From NCBI GenBank assembly GCA_003167255.1, contig PMTR01000152.1, forward strand, positions 4,773 to 68,772: a stretch of 64,000 nt of DNA. Direction: 5' to 3'. This DNA is from Bryobacterales bacterium. GTDB taxonomy: Bacteria > Acidobacteriota > Terriglobia > Bryobacterales > Bryobacteraceae. The notes beneath the pieces were generated by a model. It did no database searches. It was not told the origin of the DNA and saw only the letters and a list, made by a program, of their open reading frames with translations. Below, one piece after another: positions 39,029-47,673 of the stretch (positions are counted from its first letter, which is position 1; the number at the start of each line of letters is the position of its first letter). Both the position numbers and the translations under genes were made by a program.

Positions 39029-40341
39029 TTGGCTTTCGGCTTGGCCTCGTCTTTCTTCGTGTCCTTCTTGGAATCCGCGGCGGGCGGCGCGTTTTCATCG
39101 TCGTCGGCCTCCTGCACGGAGGCGTCGATAACCTTGACCTTACCCTTGTCGTCGACGCCGAGGCCGCCCACCGTGACCACTTCTTCGCCGGGCCGGCAGC
39201 CGTTGAGGATTTGCACTTTGTCGCCTTCGCGCACGCCCACCTGGACGGGCCTGCGGTGCGCCACGGAGTCGATGATCACCAGGACGGCGGTGCCGCCGGT
39301 TTCTCCGGGAAGAATGGCGGCCGCCGGAACCGTAGTTGCGTTCTTGAACTGTTCGGTGATGACCTTTACGTGTACGCTGGAGCCGGGCTTGAGACGCTCG
39401 CCGGGATTTTCGGCCTGCACCCAGACCTGGAGGGTGGTGCTGTTGGCGTCGGTGGCGGGACTCACGACGATGACTTTGCCGGAGACTTGCTGGCCGCTAT
39501 CGGCTTGGATGACCTCGGCCGGCTGGCCGACCTTGATGAGGTTGCCCTGGCTCTGCGGGATGTTGACGCGGGCGACCACGCGCGAGATATCGACGACGGT
39601 GATGAGGGGCGTGCCGGGGACGGCCATTTCGCCTTCATAGATGGGGCGATCGGCGATGATGCCGCTCCTGGGGCTGTGGATCTCCGCGTAACCGAGCTGG
39701 GCCTCGGCCGCTTGCAACTGGGCGTTAGCGGTTTGCACCTGGGCGCGCGCGGTGGAGATTTGATCCCCCTTGCCCACCGAGTTGAGAGCGCGGAGGTGTT
39801 CCTGCGCGGCCTGCAACTGCGCCTTGGCGGAAACAAACTGTACGCGGGCCTCATCCACCCGGCGGCCGGCGAGCGCGCCTTGGCGGAACAGCTCGGTTTG
39901 GCTGTCGAGAAGCTTTTGGGCGGCGTCGAGTTGCTGCTTGTCGGATTCGACATCGGTCTCGGCTTTCACCACGGCTTCGGGTACGGTGGCCATTTCCACG
40001 GTGTGGAGGTTGAGCTCGGCCTGATTGAACTGGCTTTTGGCGTTGGCGACGGCGGCGGCCAGATCGCGGCTTTCGAGGACGGCGAGCAGTTGGCCCTGCT
40101 TCACGTGATCGCCGCGGTTGGCGTAAAACTTGAGCACGGGTTTGGAGATGTTGGGCATGACGCCGGTCTGGTCCTGGGGGAAGAGCACGCCATCGCCGGC
40201 GACGATGTGGCGGATGGGCTCCTGAGTTACGGCGGTGACCTGGACGGGCGCGGGCGCCTCGGTTTCGGTTGCCTCTTTTTTGGAACAGCCCGAGGCGAGC
40301 AGGCAGGCGGCCAGAGCGGCAAACAACCATATATTCTTCAT
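39025..40341 (-). CDS. RND efflux periplasmic adaptor (membrane fusion protein)
   Basis: ORF 438 aa; lipoprotein signal LLASGCSKK; HlyD-like coiled coil and barrel. Confidence 0.92.
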   Translation of the reverse strand: MKNIWLFAALAACLLASGCSKKEATETEAPAPVQVTAVTQEPIRHIVAGDGVLFPQDQTGVMPNISKPVLKFYANRGDHVKQGQLLAVLESRDLAAAVANAKSQFNQAELNLHTVEMATVPEAVVKAETDVESDKQQLDAAQKLLDSQTELFRQGALAGRRVDEARVQFVSAKAQLQAAQEHLRALNSVGKGDQISTARAQVQTANAQLQAAEAQLGYAEIHSPRSGIIADRPIYEGEMAVPGTPLITVVDISRVVARVNIPQSQGNLIKVGQPAEVIQADSGQQVSGKVIVVSPATDANSTTLQVWVQAENPGERLKPGSSVHVKVITEQFKNATTVPAAAILPGETGGTAVLVIIDSVAHRRPVQVGVREGDKVQILNGCRPGEEVVTVGGLGVDDKGKVKVIDASVQEADDDENAPPAADSKKDTKKDEAKPKAK

Positions 40342-40344
40342 CGG

Positions 40345-41652
40345 CTAAAAGGCCCCCGTCAGTGTCTGAAGGTTGGCGATCGAGACGCGCAAGCGGACGA
40401 GTCCGTCGTCGACGGCGTTGCGGGCGTCACGCAGGGTGGACTGCGCATCGACCACTTCCAGGGCGGTAACTTCACCGGCCTGGTAGCGGAGCAAGGTCAA
40501 ATCCAGGCTCTGTTTGGAGAGGTCGAGCGAATGGCGCAGCGAAGTGAGCTGGTCGCGCGCCAGGCCGGCTTCGCGGTAGAAGGCGTCGAGCGACGCGAGG
40601 AGCTGGCGCTGGGTGAAACTGAGATCGTTCCTGGCCTGCTGTAGTTTGAATTCGGCCTGCTTGACGCGGCTGCGGGCGGCGCCCCAGGTCCACAACGGCA
40701 CCACCAACTGGGCCTGCACCACGTTGCCCAGCAGGAGCTGGCCATCGGGATTGTGGAGGGCGAACTGGTTGGCGTTGGTTCCGAAGGAATAGTCGAGGGA
40801 GAAGGTCGGCAGCATGGCGGAGCGTGCCGAACGGATTTCATAATCCTGCTGCTGGACGGCGGCCTGGGCAGCGCGAATGTCGGGGTTGTTCTGGCCGGCG
40901 CGCGACTGGATCTCGGTATAGACGGGGAGCGGTGAGAGCGTATCAAGATCGTCCACCACATCGAAATCCTGGCGGTAATCGGGGAATAGCAGAACCGCGA
41001 AATTGATGCGGGCTTTATCGAGGGTGAACTGGGCTTCCTGCTCATCGCGCTGCCGGTCGTTCAACTGGAGCTCGGCCTTGACGGTATCGGAGTGGGCCAC
41101 CTCCCCGCCCTTTTCCTGCTTCTGGGAGATGTCCAGGAACTGCTGGGCGTCGCGGACGCTCTGGCGCGCGTTGGAGAGCTTACGCGCGGCGACGGCCATG
41201 CCGTAGTAATCCTGCATGATGGTGGCTATGAGGCCGCGGGCGGCGAGGTCGGCCTTGGCGCGGGCAACGGCTTCGGCGGCCATGGCGCGGTGGTAATCGG
41301 CGCGTTTGGCGGGAGCGAAGATGTCGGCGTGCACGTTGGCCTGGTTGTTGTAGACGTGGGGACCGTCATTGGAGACGAAAGCGCCGCTGGGCGTGCCGTT
41401 GGGCTGGGTGTAGATGAACTGGCTGATGCCGTTGACGGAAGGGAGCAGGGCGGCTTTGGCCTGTATGGTATCTTCGTGCGCCAGCAGGGCCGCAAGGTTG
41501 GCGGTAAGGGTCTGCTGGCTGTATTTTTGAGCGCGCTCCATGGCATCCTGCAAGGTAATCCGGAGCGGCGCAGAACCGGCGGCAGGAGTTTGGGCGAAGG
41601 CCGGCAGGCAGAGGGCGAGGGCTAGCCCCAGGGTCGGCAGAATGTACTTCAT
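40345..41652 (-). CDS. TolC-family outer membrane efflux protein
   Basis: ORF 435 aa; signal peptide; TolC-like coiled-coil repeats. Confidence 0.92.
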   Translation of the reverse strand: MKYILPTLGLALALCLPAFAQTPAAGSAPLRITLQDAMERAQKYSQQTLTANLAALLAHEDTIQAKAALLPSVNGISQFIYTQPNGTPSGAFVSNDGPHVYNNQANVHADIFAPAKRADYHRAMAAEAVARAKADLAARGLIATIMQDYYGMAVAARKLSNARQSVRDAQQFLDISQKQEKGGEVAHSDTVKAELQLNDRQRDEQEAQFTLDKARINFAVLLFPDYRQDFDVVDDLDTLSPLPVYTEIQSRAGQNNPDIRAAQAAVQQQDYEIRSARSAMLPTFSLDYSFGTNANQFALHNPDGQLLLGNVVQAQLVVPLWTWGAARSRVKQAEFKLQQARNDLSFTQRQLLASLDAFYREAGLARDQLTSLRHSLDLSKQSLDLTLLRYQAGEVTALEVVDAQSTLRDARNAVDDGLVRLRVSIANLQTLTGAF

Positions 41653-41697
41653 GGGAAGACCTTTAGTATAGAATTCCGGACATGAACGTACGATGAA

Positions 41698-43086
41698 TCA
41701 GCGGGGGAGGGTGACTGTAAAGGTGCTGCCCGCGCCGGGATGGGTGGCCAGGGCCACTTCGCCGTGGTGCGATTCGGCGATCCACTTGACAATGGCGAGG
41801 CCCAAACCGAAGCCGCCATTCTGGCGCGAGCGGGCGATGTCGGCGCGGTAAAAGCGCTCGAAAACATGCGGAGCGGCGTCGGGGGCAATGCCCACGCCGG
41901 TGTCGGCGATGCGGATGCGGAGTTCGGAATCCTGCGCTTCGAGCGCGGCCGAGACCTGGCCGCCCGGGGGCGTGTAGCGGATGGCGTTGTCGAGCAGGTT
42001 CATCACCAGGCGGCGGAGGAGTTCCTCGTCGCCGCGGAAGGGCGCGTCCTCGGCGGGGCGGCATTCGAGCGCGATGCCGCGGGCGGCGGCAAGCGATTGC
42101 GCGGAGCGACAGCATTCGGCCAGAAGATCGTTGAGATAGAACTCCTCGGATTGCAGCTTGAGGCGTCCGGCGTCGGCGCGGGCGAGGTTGAGGAGGTCGT
42201 CGACCAGGCGCGAGAGGCGGCGGGATTCGTCCAGGATGATGGCGAGAGATTCGCGGTATTCGGCGGCGGCGCGCTCCTGGGAGAGAGCGACATCGGCCTC
42301 ACCGCGAATGATGGAAAGGGGAGTGCGGAGTTCGTGGGAGGCGTCGGCGACGAAGCGGCGCATGCTTTCGAAGGAGAGGTCGAGGCGCGAAAGCAGCTCA
42401 TTGAAGGAAGCGGAGAGGACCGCCAGCTCTTCGGCGGCGTTGCCGATATCGAGGCGGGTATTGAGGTTGCTGCCGGTGATGCGGTGGGCCTGTTCGGCCA
42501 TCCAGCCGAGGGGCGCGAGGCTGCGGCTGGCGAGCCAGTAACCGCCGAGGCCGGCGAGCACGATGACGAGGGGCAGCGCCAGCAAGGTGACGCGGCGGAG
42601 GACGGCGAGATCCTCCACGAGTTCGTCGCGAGACTGGAGCGCGATCACCTGGTAGTCCAGGCCGCCGACGGTGACACGGTGCACCGCGGCGCGCGCTCCG
42701 TTGGGCGCCACCTCGGGGACGGCGACAGCGAGATCGGCCGCGGCATCGAGCGAGGCGCGCGCGGCGATGAAATCGACCTGAGGTTGCGGGATCGGGGTGC
42801 TGGCGGCGAGCACGCGGTTCCCGGAGAGAACCGCGACCAGGCTGCCATGCAGGCGCATACCGGAGACAGCGTCGGAAGATGCCGCGGGAACATTGCCCTT
42901 CATCTCTTCGAACTCATCCTGGAGCATGGCGGCGGTGGTGTTGGCCTCCACCGCGAGAGCTTCGTCGAGGCGGCGCTCGAGAGCGTGGGAGAGCACGCCA
43001 TGGAGAAACAGGCTGAAGAGAATGAACAGCAGCGAGAAGAACAGCAGGTACCAGAGCGTGAGGCGAAAGCGGAAGCTGTTAATCAT
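41698..43086 (-). CDS. Sensor histidine kinase (HAMP/HisKA/HATPase)
   Basis: ORF 462 aa; FVADASHELRTPLSIIRGEAD, NLLDNAIRYTPPGG, ADTGVGIAPD, FGLGLAIVKWIAESHHG. Confidence 0.95.
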   Translation of the reverse strand: MINSFRFRLTLWYLLFFSLLFILFSLFLHGVLSHALERRLDEALAVEANTTAAMLQDEFEEMKGNVPAASSDAVSGMRLHGSLVAVLSGNRVLAASTPIPQPQVDFIAARASLDAAADLAVAVPEVAPNGARAAVHRVTVGGLDYQVIALQSRDELVEDLAVLRRVTLLALPLVIVLAGLGGYWLASRSLAPLGWMAEQAHRITGSNLNTRLDIGNAAEELAVLSASFNELLSRLDLSFESMRRFVADASHELRTPLSIIRGEADVALSQERAAAEYRESLAIILDESRRLSRLVDDLLNLARADAGRLKLQSEEFYLNDLLAECCRSAQSLAAARGIALECRPAEDAPFRGDEELLRRLVMNLLDNAIRYTPPGGQVSAALEAQDSELRIRIADTGVGIAPDAAPHVFERFYRADIARSRQNGGFGLGLAIVKWIAESHHGEVALATHPGAGSTFTVTLPR

Positions 43087-43768
43087 CGGCGTCTCCCGGG
43101 TTGGCGCTCAGCATGTAGCCTTCCCCGCGGCGGGTGCGGATCAACCGGCTGGCGCCGCCGCTTTCGAGGCGGGCGCGCAGGCGTTTGATGTAGACGTCGA
43201 TGACGTTGGAGAACGGATCGAAGTTTTCGTCCCAGACGTGCTGCGCGATCTGCTCGCGTCCCACCACGCGATCCTCGTTGAGCACCAGAAATTCCAGGAG
43301 GGCGTATTCCTTGGCAGTGAGGCTGACGGGCTTGCCGGCGCGGGTGACGGCGTGGCTGGCGGTGTTGAGCGCGAGATCGCCGACGCGGCAGACTTGTGCC
43401 CGCAGCACTTTGGCGCGGCGCAGCAGGGCGCGCAGGCGGGCGAGGAGCTCTTTGAAGTCGAAGGGCTTGGCGAGATAGTCGTCGGCGCCGGAATCGAGAC
43501 CCGCGACGCGGTCGTCGACGGCGGCCCGCGCGGTCAGCATGAGAATGGGGGCGGAGAAGCCGGCGCCGCGCAGCTCGCGGCAGACGGCGTGGCCGTCTTT
43601 GATGGGAAGCATAACGTCGAGAATCACGAGGTCGTATTCGTTGACGGTGGCGTGATAAATGGCCTGCTCGCCGTCGCGCGCGATATCGACGGCGTAGGAC
43701 TGTTCGCGCAATCCACGGGCGATGAAGCCGGCTACGCGAGACTCATCTTCCACCAGCAGGATGCGCAC
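43079..43768 (-). CDS. OmpR/PhoB-family response regulator
   Basis: RILLVEDESRVAGFIARGL, DLVILDVMLPIKDG, C-terminal winged helix; GTG start assigned at 43768. Confidence 0.93.
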   Translation of the reverse strand: MRILLVEDESRVAGFIARGLREQSYAVDIARDGEQAIYHATVNEYDLVILDVMLPIKDGHAVCRELRGAGFSAPILMLTARAAVDDRVAGLDSGADDYLAKPFDFKELLARLRALLRRAKVLRAQVCRVGDLALNTASHAVTRAGKPVSLTAKEYALLEFLVLNEDRVVGREQIAQHVWDENFDPFSNVIDVYIKRLRARLESGGASRLIRTRRGEGYMLSANPGDADD

Positions 43769-43865
43769 GTTTCCATTGTGAAGGATCGTGGGTGAACGCA
43801 CAATGAACGCCGGCGGCGGAAACCGAAGGCGTAGAGTATACTGTCAAAATCGAAAGGATGGTGTT

Positions 43866-44570
43866 ATGCCTTTAGGCAAGAGAGCGGCGGCGGAATTCAT
43901 CGGTACGTTTTGGCTGGTTTTCGGGGGATGCGGCAGCGCGGTAATCTCAGCCGCATTTCCCAACGTTGGCATCGGGCTGCTGGGTGTGGCGCTGGCATTC
44001 GGATTGACCGTGCTCACCATGGCATTCGCCATCGGGCATATTTCCGGATGCCATTTGAATCCGGCAGTGTCGGTAGGGTTGGTGGTGGGGAAGCGGTTCC
44101 CAGCTTCGGACCTCCTGGCCTATGTGGTAGCACAAGTGGCGGGAGGAATCGCCGGCGCGGGTGTGCTGTATGTGATTGCCAGCGGCAGGGCGGGATTCGA
44201 TCTGGCGGGCGGATTCGCCTCGAACGGCTATGCCGCGCATTCACCGGGCGGCTACTCCCTGGTGGCATGCCTGGTTGCCGAAGTGGTGCTCACGTTTATG
44301 TTCCTCATGATTATTCAGGGCGCCACCGACCGGCGAGCGCCGCAGGGATTTGCGCCCATCGCCATCGGACTTGGTTTGACGCTGATTCACCTGATCGGGA
44401 TTCCGGTAACGAATCTATCGGTGAACCCCGCGCGGAGCACGGGCCCGGCGCTGTTCGTAGGTGGCTGGGCGGTGGAGCAACTCTGGCTGTTTTGGCTGGC
44501 CCCGATTGTGGGAGCGGCGATTGCGGGGCTGGTTTACCCGCTGGTAGCCGGGGAACAGCAATCGAATTAG
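43866..44570 (+). CDS. aqpZ: Aquaporin (MIP family)
   Basis: 234 aa; [12 protein letters not shown] and [15 protein letters not shown] motifs; [18 protein letters not shown]. Confidence 0.93.
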   Translation: MPLGKRAAAEFIGTFWLVFGGCGSAVISAAFPNVGIGLLGVALAFGLTVLTMAFAIGHISGCHLNPAVSVGLVVGKRFPASDLLAYVVAQVAGGIAGAGVLYVIASGRAGFDLAGGFASNGYAAHSPGGYSLVACLVAEVVLTFMFLMIIQGATDRRAPQGFAPIAIGLGLTLIHLIGIPVTNLSVNPARSTGPALFVGGWAVEQLWLFWLAPIVGAAIAGLVYPLVAGEQQSN

Positions 44571-44574
44571 AAAC

Positions 44575-44712
44575 GTGGCGCACGCACTCGTGCGACGCAC
44601 TCGTGCGTGCAGCGTCGGCACTCATGCCGACGCCCAGTCCCGACAGGCTATACGTACTCCACCAGGGTGTCGAGAAAAGTCTCGACACGGCACGCACGAG
44701 TGCGTGCGCCAC
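44575..44712. repeat. Multi-hairpin element with 20-bp perfect outer inverted repeat GTGGCGCACGCACTCGTGCG
   Basis: Outer arms 44575-44594/44693-44712; inner hairpins GCGTCGGCA-CTCA-TGCCGACGC (44612-44633) and GTGTCGAGA-AAAG-TCTCGACAC (44667-44688). Confidence 0.9.
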
Positions 44713-44740
44713 TTCATCGGCCATTTGTGAGGAATGCGGC

Positions 44741-45523
44741 CTAGCGGATTGGCGAATAGGCCGTGGCCCGATAGAGCGTTATCCGCCGGATGCTTGGGAT
44801 TTGGCCGTAGCGCTCCAGTGACTGCTGCCGCAGCTTGATCCAGTCCGGGTCGGCGGCGAAGGCCGCATTGAATTTCTCCCGGGCCGCCATATCTTCAAAA
44901 GCGATCATCCAGGTGAGGTTGGGATTGTCCGAGCCGATCGCAGTGGCCCCGAACAGGATGGGCTGCGCTCCCGCTTTGGCGAGGATCTTGACTTCGGCTT
45001 CCGCGAATCGTTCCTTAAGCCCCCTCAGTTCTTTCAGCGTCCTCGTCTGGTAGACGCGCATTTCGAAAATCCGCGGCGTTTTCGGTTGCGGATCGAGCGG
45101 CGCGATCTCAGGAGAGAAATCGGCGGCTTCCAGTAATTCGGTAGTCATGCTGGCGAAAGGCGCTTCCGGGCCGGCCTGCCAGGTGTCGGTTGCCGCTTCG
45201 AACGCTTTGTCCGCATTCAACCTGGCCCGCACGCCCCACATCTCGTCAACCGACTGATACCCGCTAACGACGGTAACCAGCGGCAGGTGCGGAGCGAGTT
45301 GCGCGTCCAGTGCCAGTGTGGGCCCTGAATGGACTTTGGCCAGCGCAGGTAGATATGTCTTACTCAGATAGTCGGCCAGACGGGCGGCCTGAGATCCGAG
45401 CTGGAGATAGTAATGTTGCAGCACGTAGCAGCCGGTTTTCTTGGCGGCTGCGCTCTGGGCGAATGCCACACTCGCCAGCGCGGGAGTTGCTGCGACGATT
45501 CCGAAAAAAGAACGCCGATCCAT
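44741..45523 (-). CDS. NIPSNAP-family protein with TAT-type signal
   Basis: Start MDRRSFFGIVAATPALASVAFAQ; FEMRVYQTRTLKELRGLKERFAEAEVKILAKAGAQPILFGAT. Confidence 0.82.
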   Translation of the reverse strand: MDRRSFFGIVAATPALASVAFAQSAAAKKTGCYVLQHYYLQLGSQAARLADYLSKTYLPALAKVHSGPTLALDAQLAPHLPLVTVVSGYQSVDEMWGVRARLNADKAFEAATDTWQAGPEAPFASMTTELLEAADFSPEIAPLDPQPKTPRIFEMRVYQTRTLKELRGLKERFAEAEVKILAKAGAQPILFGATAIGSDNPNLTWMIAFEDMAAREKFNAAFAADPDWIKLRQQSLERYGQIPSIRRITLYRATAYSPIR

Positions 45524-45726
45524 GGTTACCTCACGAGGTGCCGAAGAGTATGGAAGCTTTACGCGCCCCACTATATCATAGATAAGAGATATCTAACTCT
45601 TATTGCGCCTCTCTGAAATACGCCGTTGTCACTCTGACGAACGAAACTATAATCAGAAGGGGTACAGATCGCCGTATATAGGCCCGGTCCAGACAAGCAG
45701 AATCAATTAGACGGTCTCCTGAACTT

Positions 45727-47565
45727 ATGAGGCACTCAACAGAAAAACGAAACCGAGGACGGACGCTGGCCGCCTGGATGGCGGTTGTGCTGGCGGGGAC
45801 GGCTCCTTTGGCCGGGCAGACCACGCTCCGGCAGGCGGCGGCAGTACGGGCCATTCCGATCGGCGCCGCCGCATCGGCGGACGAGTACGGCTCGTCCGAT
45901 CTGCTGAAGAATCCGGCCTACGCTAATTTGCTCTCCAGCCAGTACAGCATGCTGGAGCCCGGAAACGCCATGAAGTGGGATGTGACGCAGCCCACGCAGA
46001 CCACTTTTAACTTCCAGCCAGGCGATGAACTGGTGGCATTCGCGCAGGCCAACGGGATGCGCGTGCGGGGCCACAATCTTTGCTGGCACACGCAATTCCC
46101 GTCGTGGCTGGCGCCGTATGCGGCGAGGGCCACGCCGGCGCAGATGGCAACCTTGCTCGAAAACCACATCACCGCCGAGGTGAGTCATTTCAAAGGGCAG
46201 GTATTCGCGTGGGACGTGGTGAACGAAGCCTTCAACGATCCGAGCGGATCGGCGGTGCCCGGCCTGCGGGATTCCATTTGGTATGACCAGCCCGGTATCG
46301 GGCAGAGCGGCACCGGGTATATCGAACAGGCGTTCCGCTGGGCGCACGCAGCCGACCCCAACGCGCTGCTGTTTTATAACGACTACAGCATCGAGGGGCC
46401 GGGCGCCAAGTTTACCGCCGTTTACAACATGGTTCAGGATTTTGTGCAGCGCGGCGTGCCCATCCACGGCGTGGGCTTCGAGATGCATCTGATGACCAAC
46501 GGCTATCCGAGCGCCGCCGGGCTGGCGCAGAACATGCAACAACTGGCGGCGCTTGGCCTGCAGGTGCACATCACTGAAATGGACGTCCGGCTGCCGGTGG
46601 ATTCGAACGGGAACGCTTCGGCGGCGAATCTGCAGGCCCAGGCGCAGGTGTACCAGACCATCATGACGGTGTGCCTGCAGCAGCCCAACTGCACGGCGTT
46701 TCAAGTTTGGGGCGTCTCCTACGCGGATTCGTGGATTCCCGGTTTCTTCCCGGGGTATGGCGCGGCGCTGCCGTTCGATAAGAACGATCAGCCCACGGCG
46801 GCGTTCAACGCGCTGGTGACCGCCATGCAGACGACGGCGCCGATGCTGAATGCGAATTACGTGGTGAACGCGGCGGGCTATCAAGGCGGGGCGGTAGCGC
46901 CGGGAGAAATCGTGACGATCTACGGCGCCAATTACGGCCCGGCCAACCTGGTGGACTACCAGTTGGACGCAAGCGGCAAGTTCTCGACGAGCCTGGCAGG
47001 CGTCGAGGTGCTGTTTGACGGTGTGCCGGCGCCGCTGGTGTACGCGCTGGCCGGGCAGGTGAGCGCGATTGTGCCATTTGGGGTGGCGGGCAAGCAGCAG
47101 ACGGCGGTCCAGTATCAATACAATCCCGGCAACGGAGCGGTGGCCTCGAACACAGCGACGATGCCGGTGACCGCCGCCGCGCCGGCGATTTTCGCCTTCG
47201 ATGCGACCGGCAGCGGGCCGGGCGCCATTCTGAACGTGGATTACAAGGTCAACGGCGCTTCCAATCCGGTGGCGGCGGGCGGGGTGATTCAGGTATTCGG
47301 CACCGGCGGCGGCGCGATTGTGGGGGGCGCGACGGATGGCGCGCTGGCGCCCGGCGCGGCGGCTCTGGCGACGCAACCGGTCACGGCGACGATTGGGGGA
47401 GTGGCGGCGTTTGTTGGATATGCAGGGGCGGCTCCGGGCCTGGTAAATGGCGCGATGCAGGTGAATCTGACGATTCCGCCGGGCCTGGCGCCGGGCCCGC
47501 AACCGGTAGTGATCACGGTGGGAACGGCGGCGAGCCAGAAGGGCATCACGGTGGCGGTGAAGTAG
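45727..47565 (+). CDS. GH10 endo-1,4-beta-xylanase with C-terminal TIGR03437-type domain
   Basis: ORF 612 aa; RGHNLCWHTQFPSWL, AWDVVNEAFND, VHITEMDVRLP; C-terminal VVNAAGYQGGAVAPGEIVTIYGANYG. Confidence 0.92.
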   Translation: MRHSTEKRNRGRTLAAWMAVVLAGTAPLAGQTTLRQAAAVRAIPIGAAASADEYGSSDLLKNPAYANLLSSQYSMLEPGNAMKWDVTQPTQTTFNFQPGDELVAFAQANGMRVRGHNLCWHTQFPSWLAPYAARATPAQMATLLENHITAEVSHFKGQVFAWDVVNEAFNDPSGSAVPGLRDSIWYDQPGIGQSGTGYIEQAFRWAHAADPNALLFYNDYSIEGPGAKFTAVYNMVQDFVQRGVPIHGVGFEMHLMTNGYPSAAGLAQNMQQLAALGLQVHITEMDVRLPVDSNGNASAANLQAQAQVYQTIMTVCLQQPNCTAFQVWGVSYADSWIPGFFPGYGAALPFDKNDQPTAAFNALVTAMQTTAPMLNANYVVNAAGYQGGAVAPGEIVTIYGANYGPANLVDYQLDASGKFSTSLAGVEVLFDGVPAPLVYALAGQVSAIVPFGVAGKQQTAVQYQYNPGNGAVASNTATMPVTAAAPAIFAFDATGSGPGAILNVDYKVNGASNPVAAGGVIQVFGTGGGAIVGGATDGALAPGAAALATQPVTATIGGVAAFVGYAGAAPGLVNGAMQVNLTIPPGLAPGPQPVVITVGTAASQKGITVAVK

Positions 47566-47673
47566 GGGCGGAGGGGGCGCGGACCTCGGCGGAGGTGCGG
47601 GCGGGCGCGCAGGTCAGGCTGTCCCACGGCTGATTTTTGCGAACTACAGCGGCGCTGCGACGTAGTATGCATC

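Noticed and set aside
36038-40644. Long plus-strand ORFs (534, 628 and 544 aa)
   Set aside because: Shadow frames opposite the RND/adaptor/TolC operon, high-GC artefacts
45736-47502. 588-aa minus-strand ORF
   Set aside because: Antisense to the GH10 xylanase gene; R/H-rich composition typical of spurious frames
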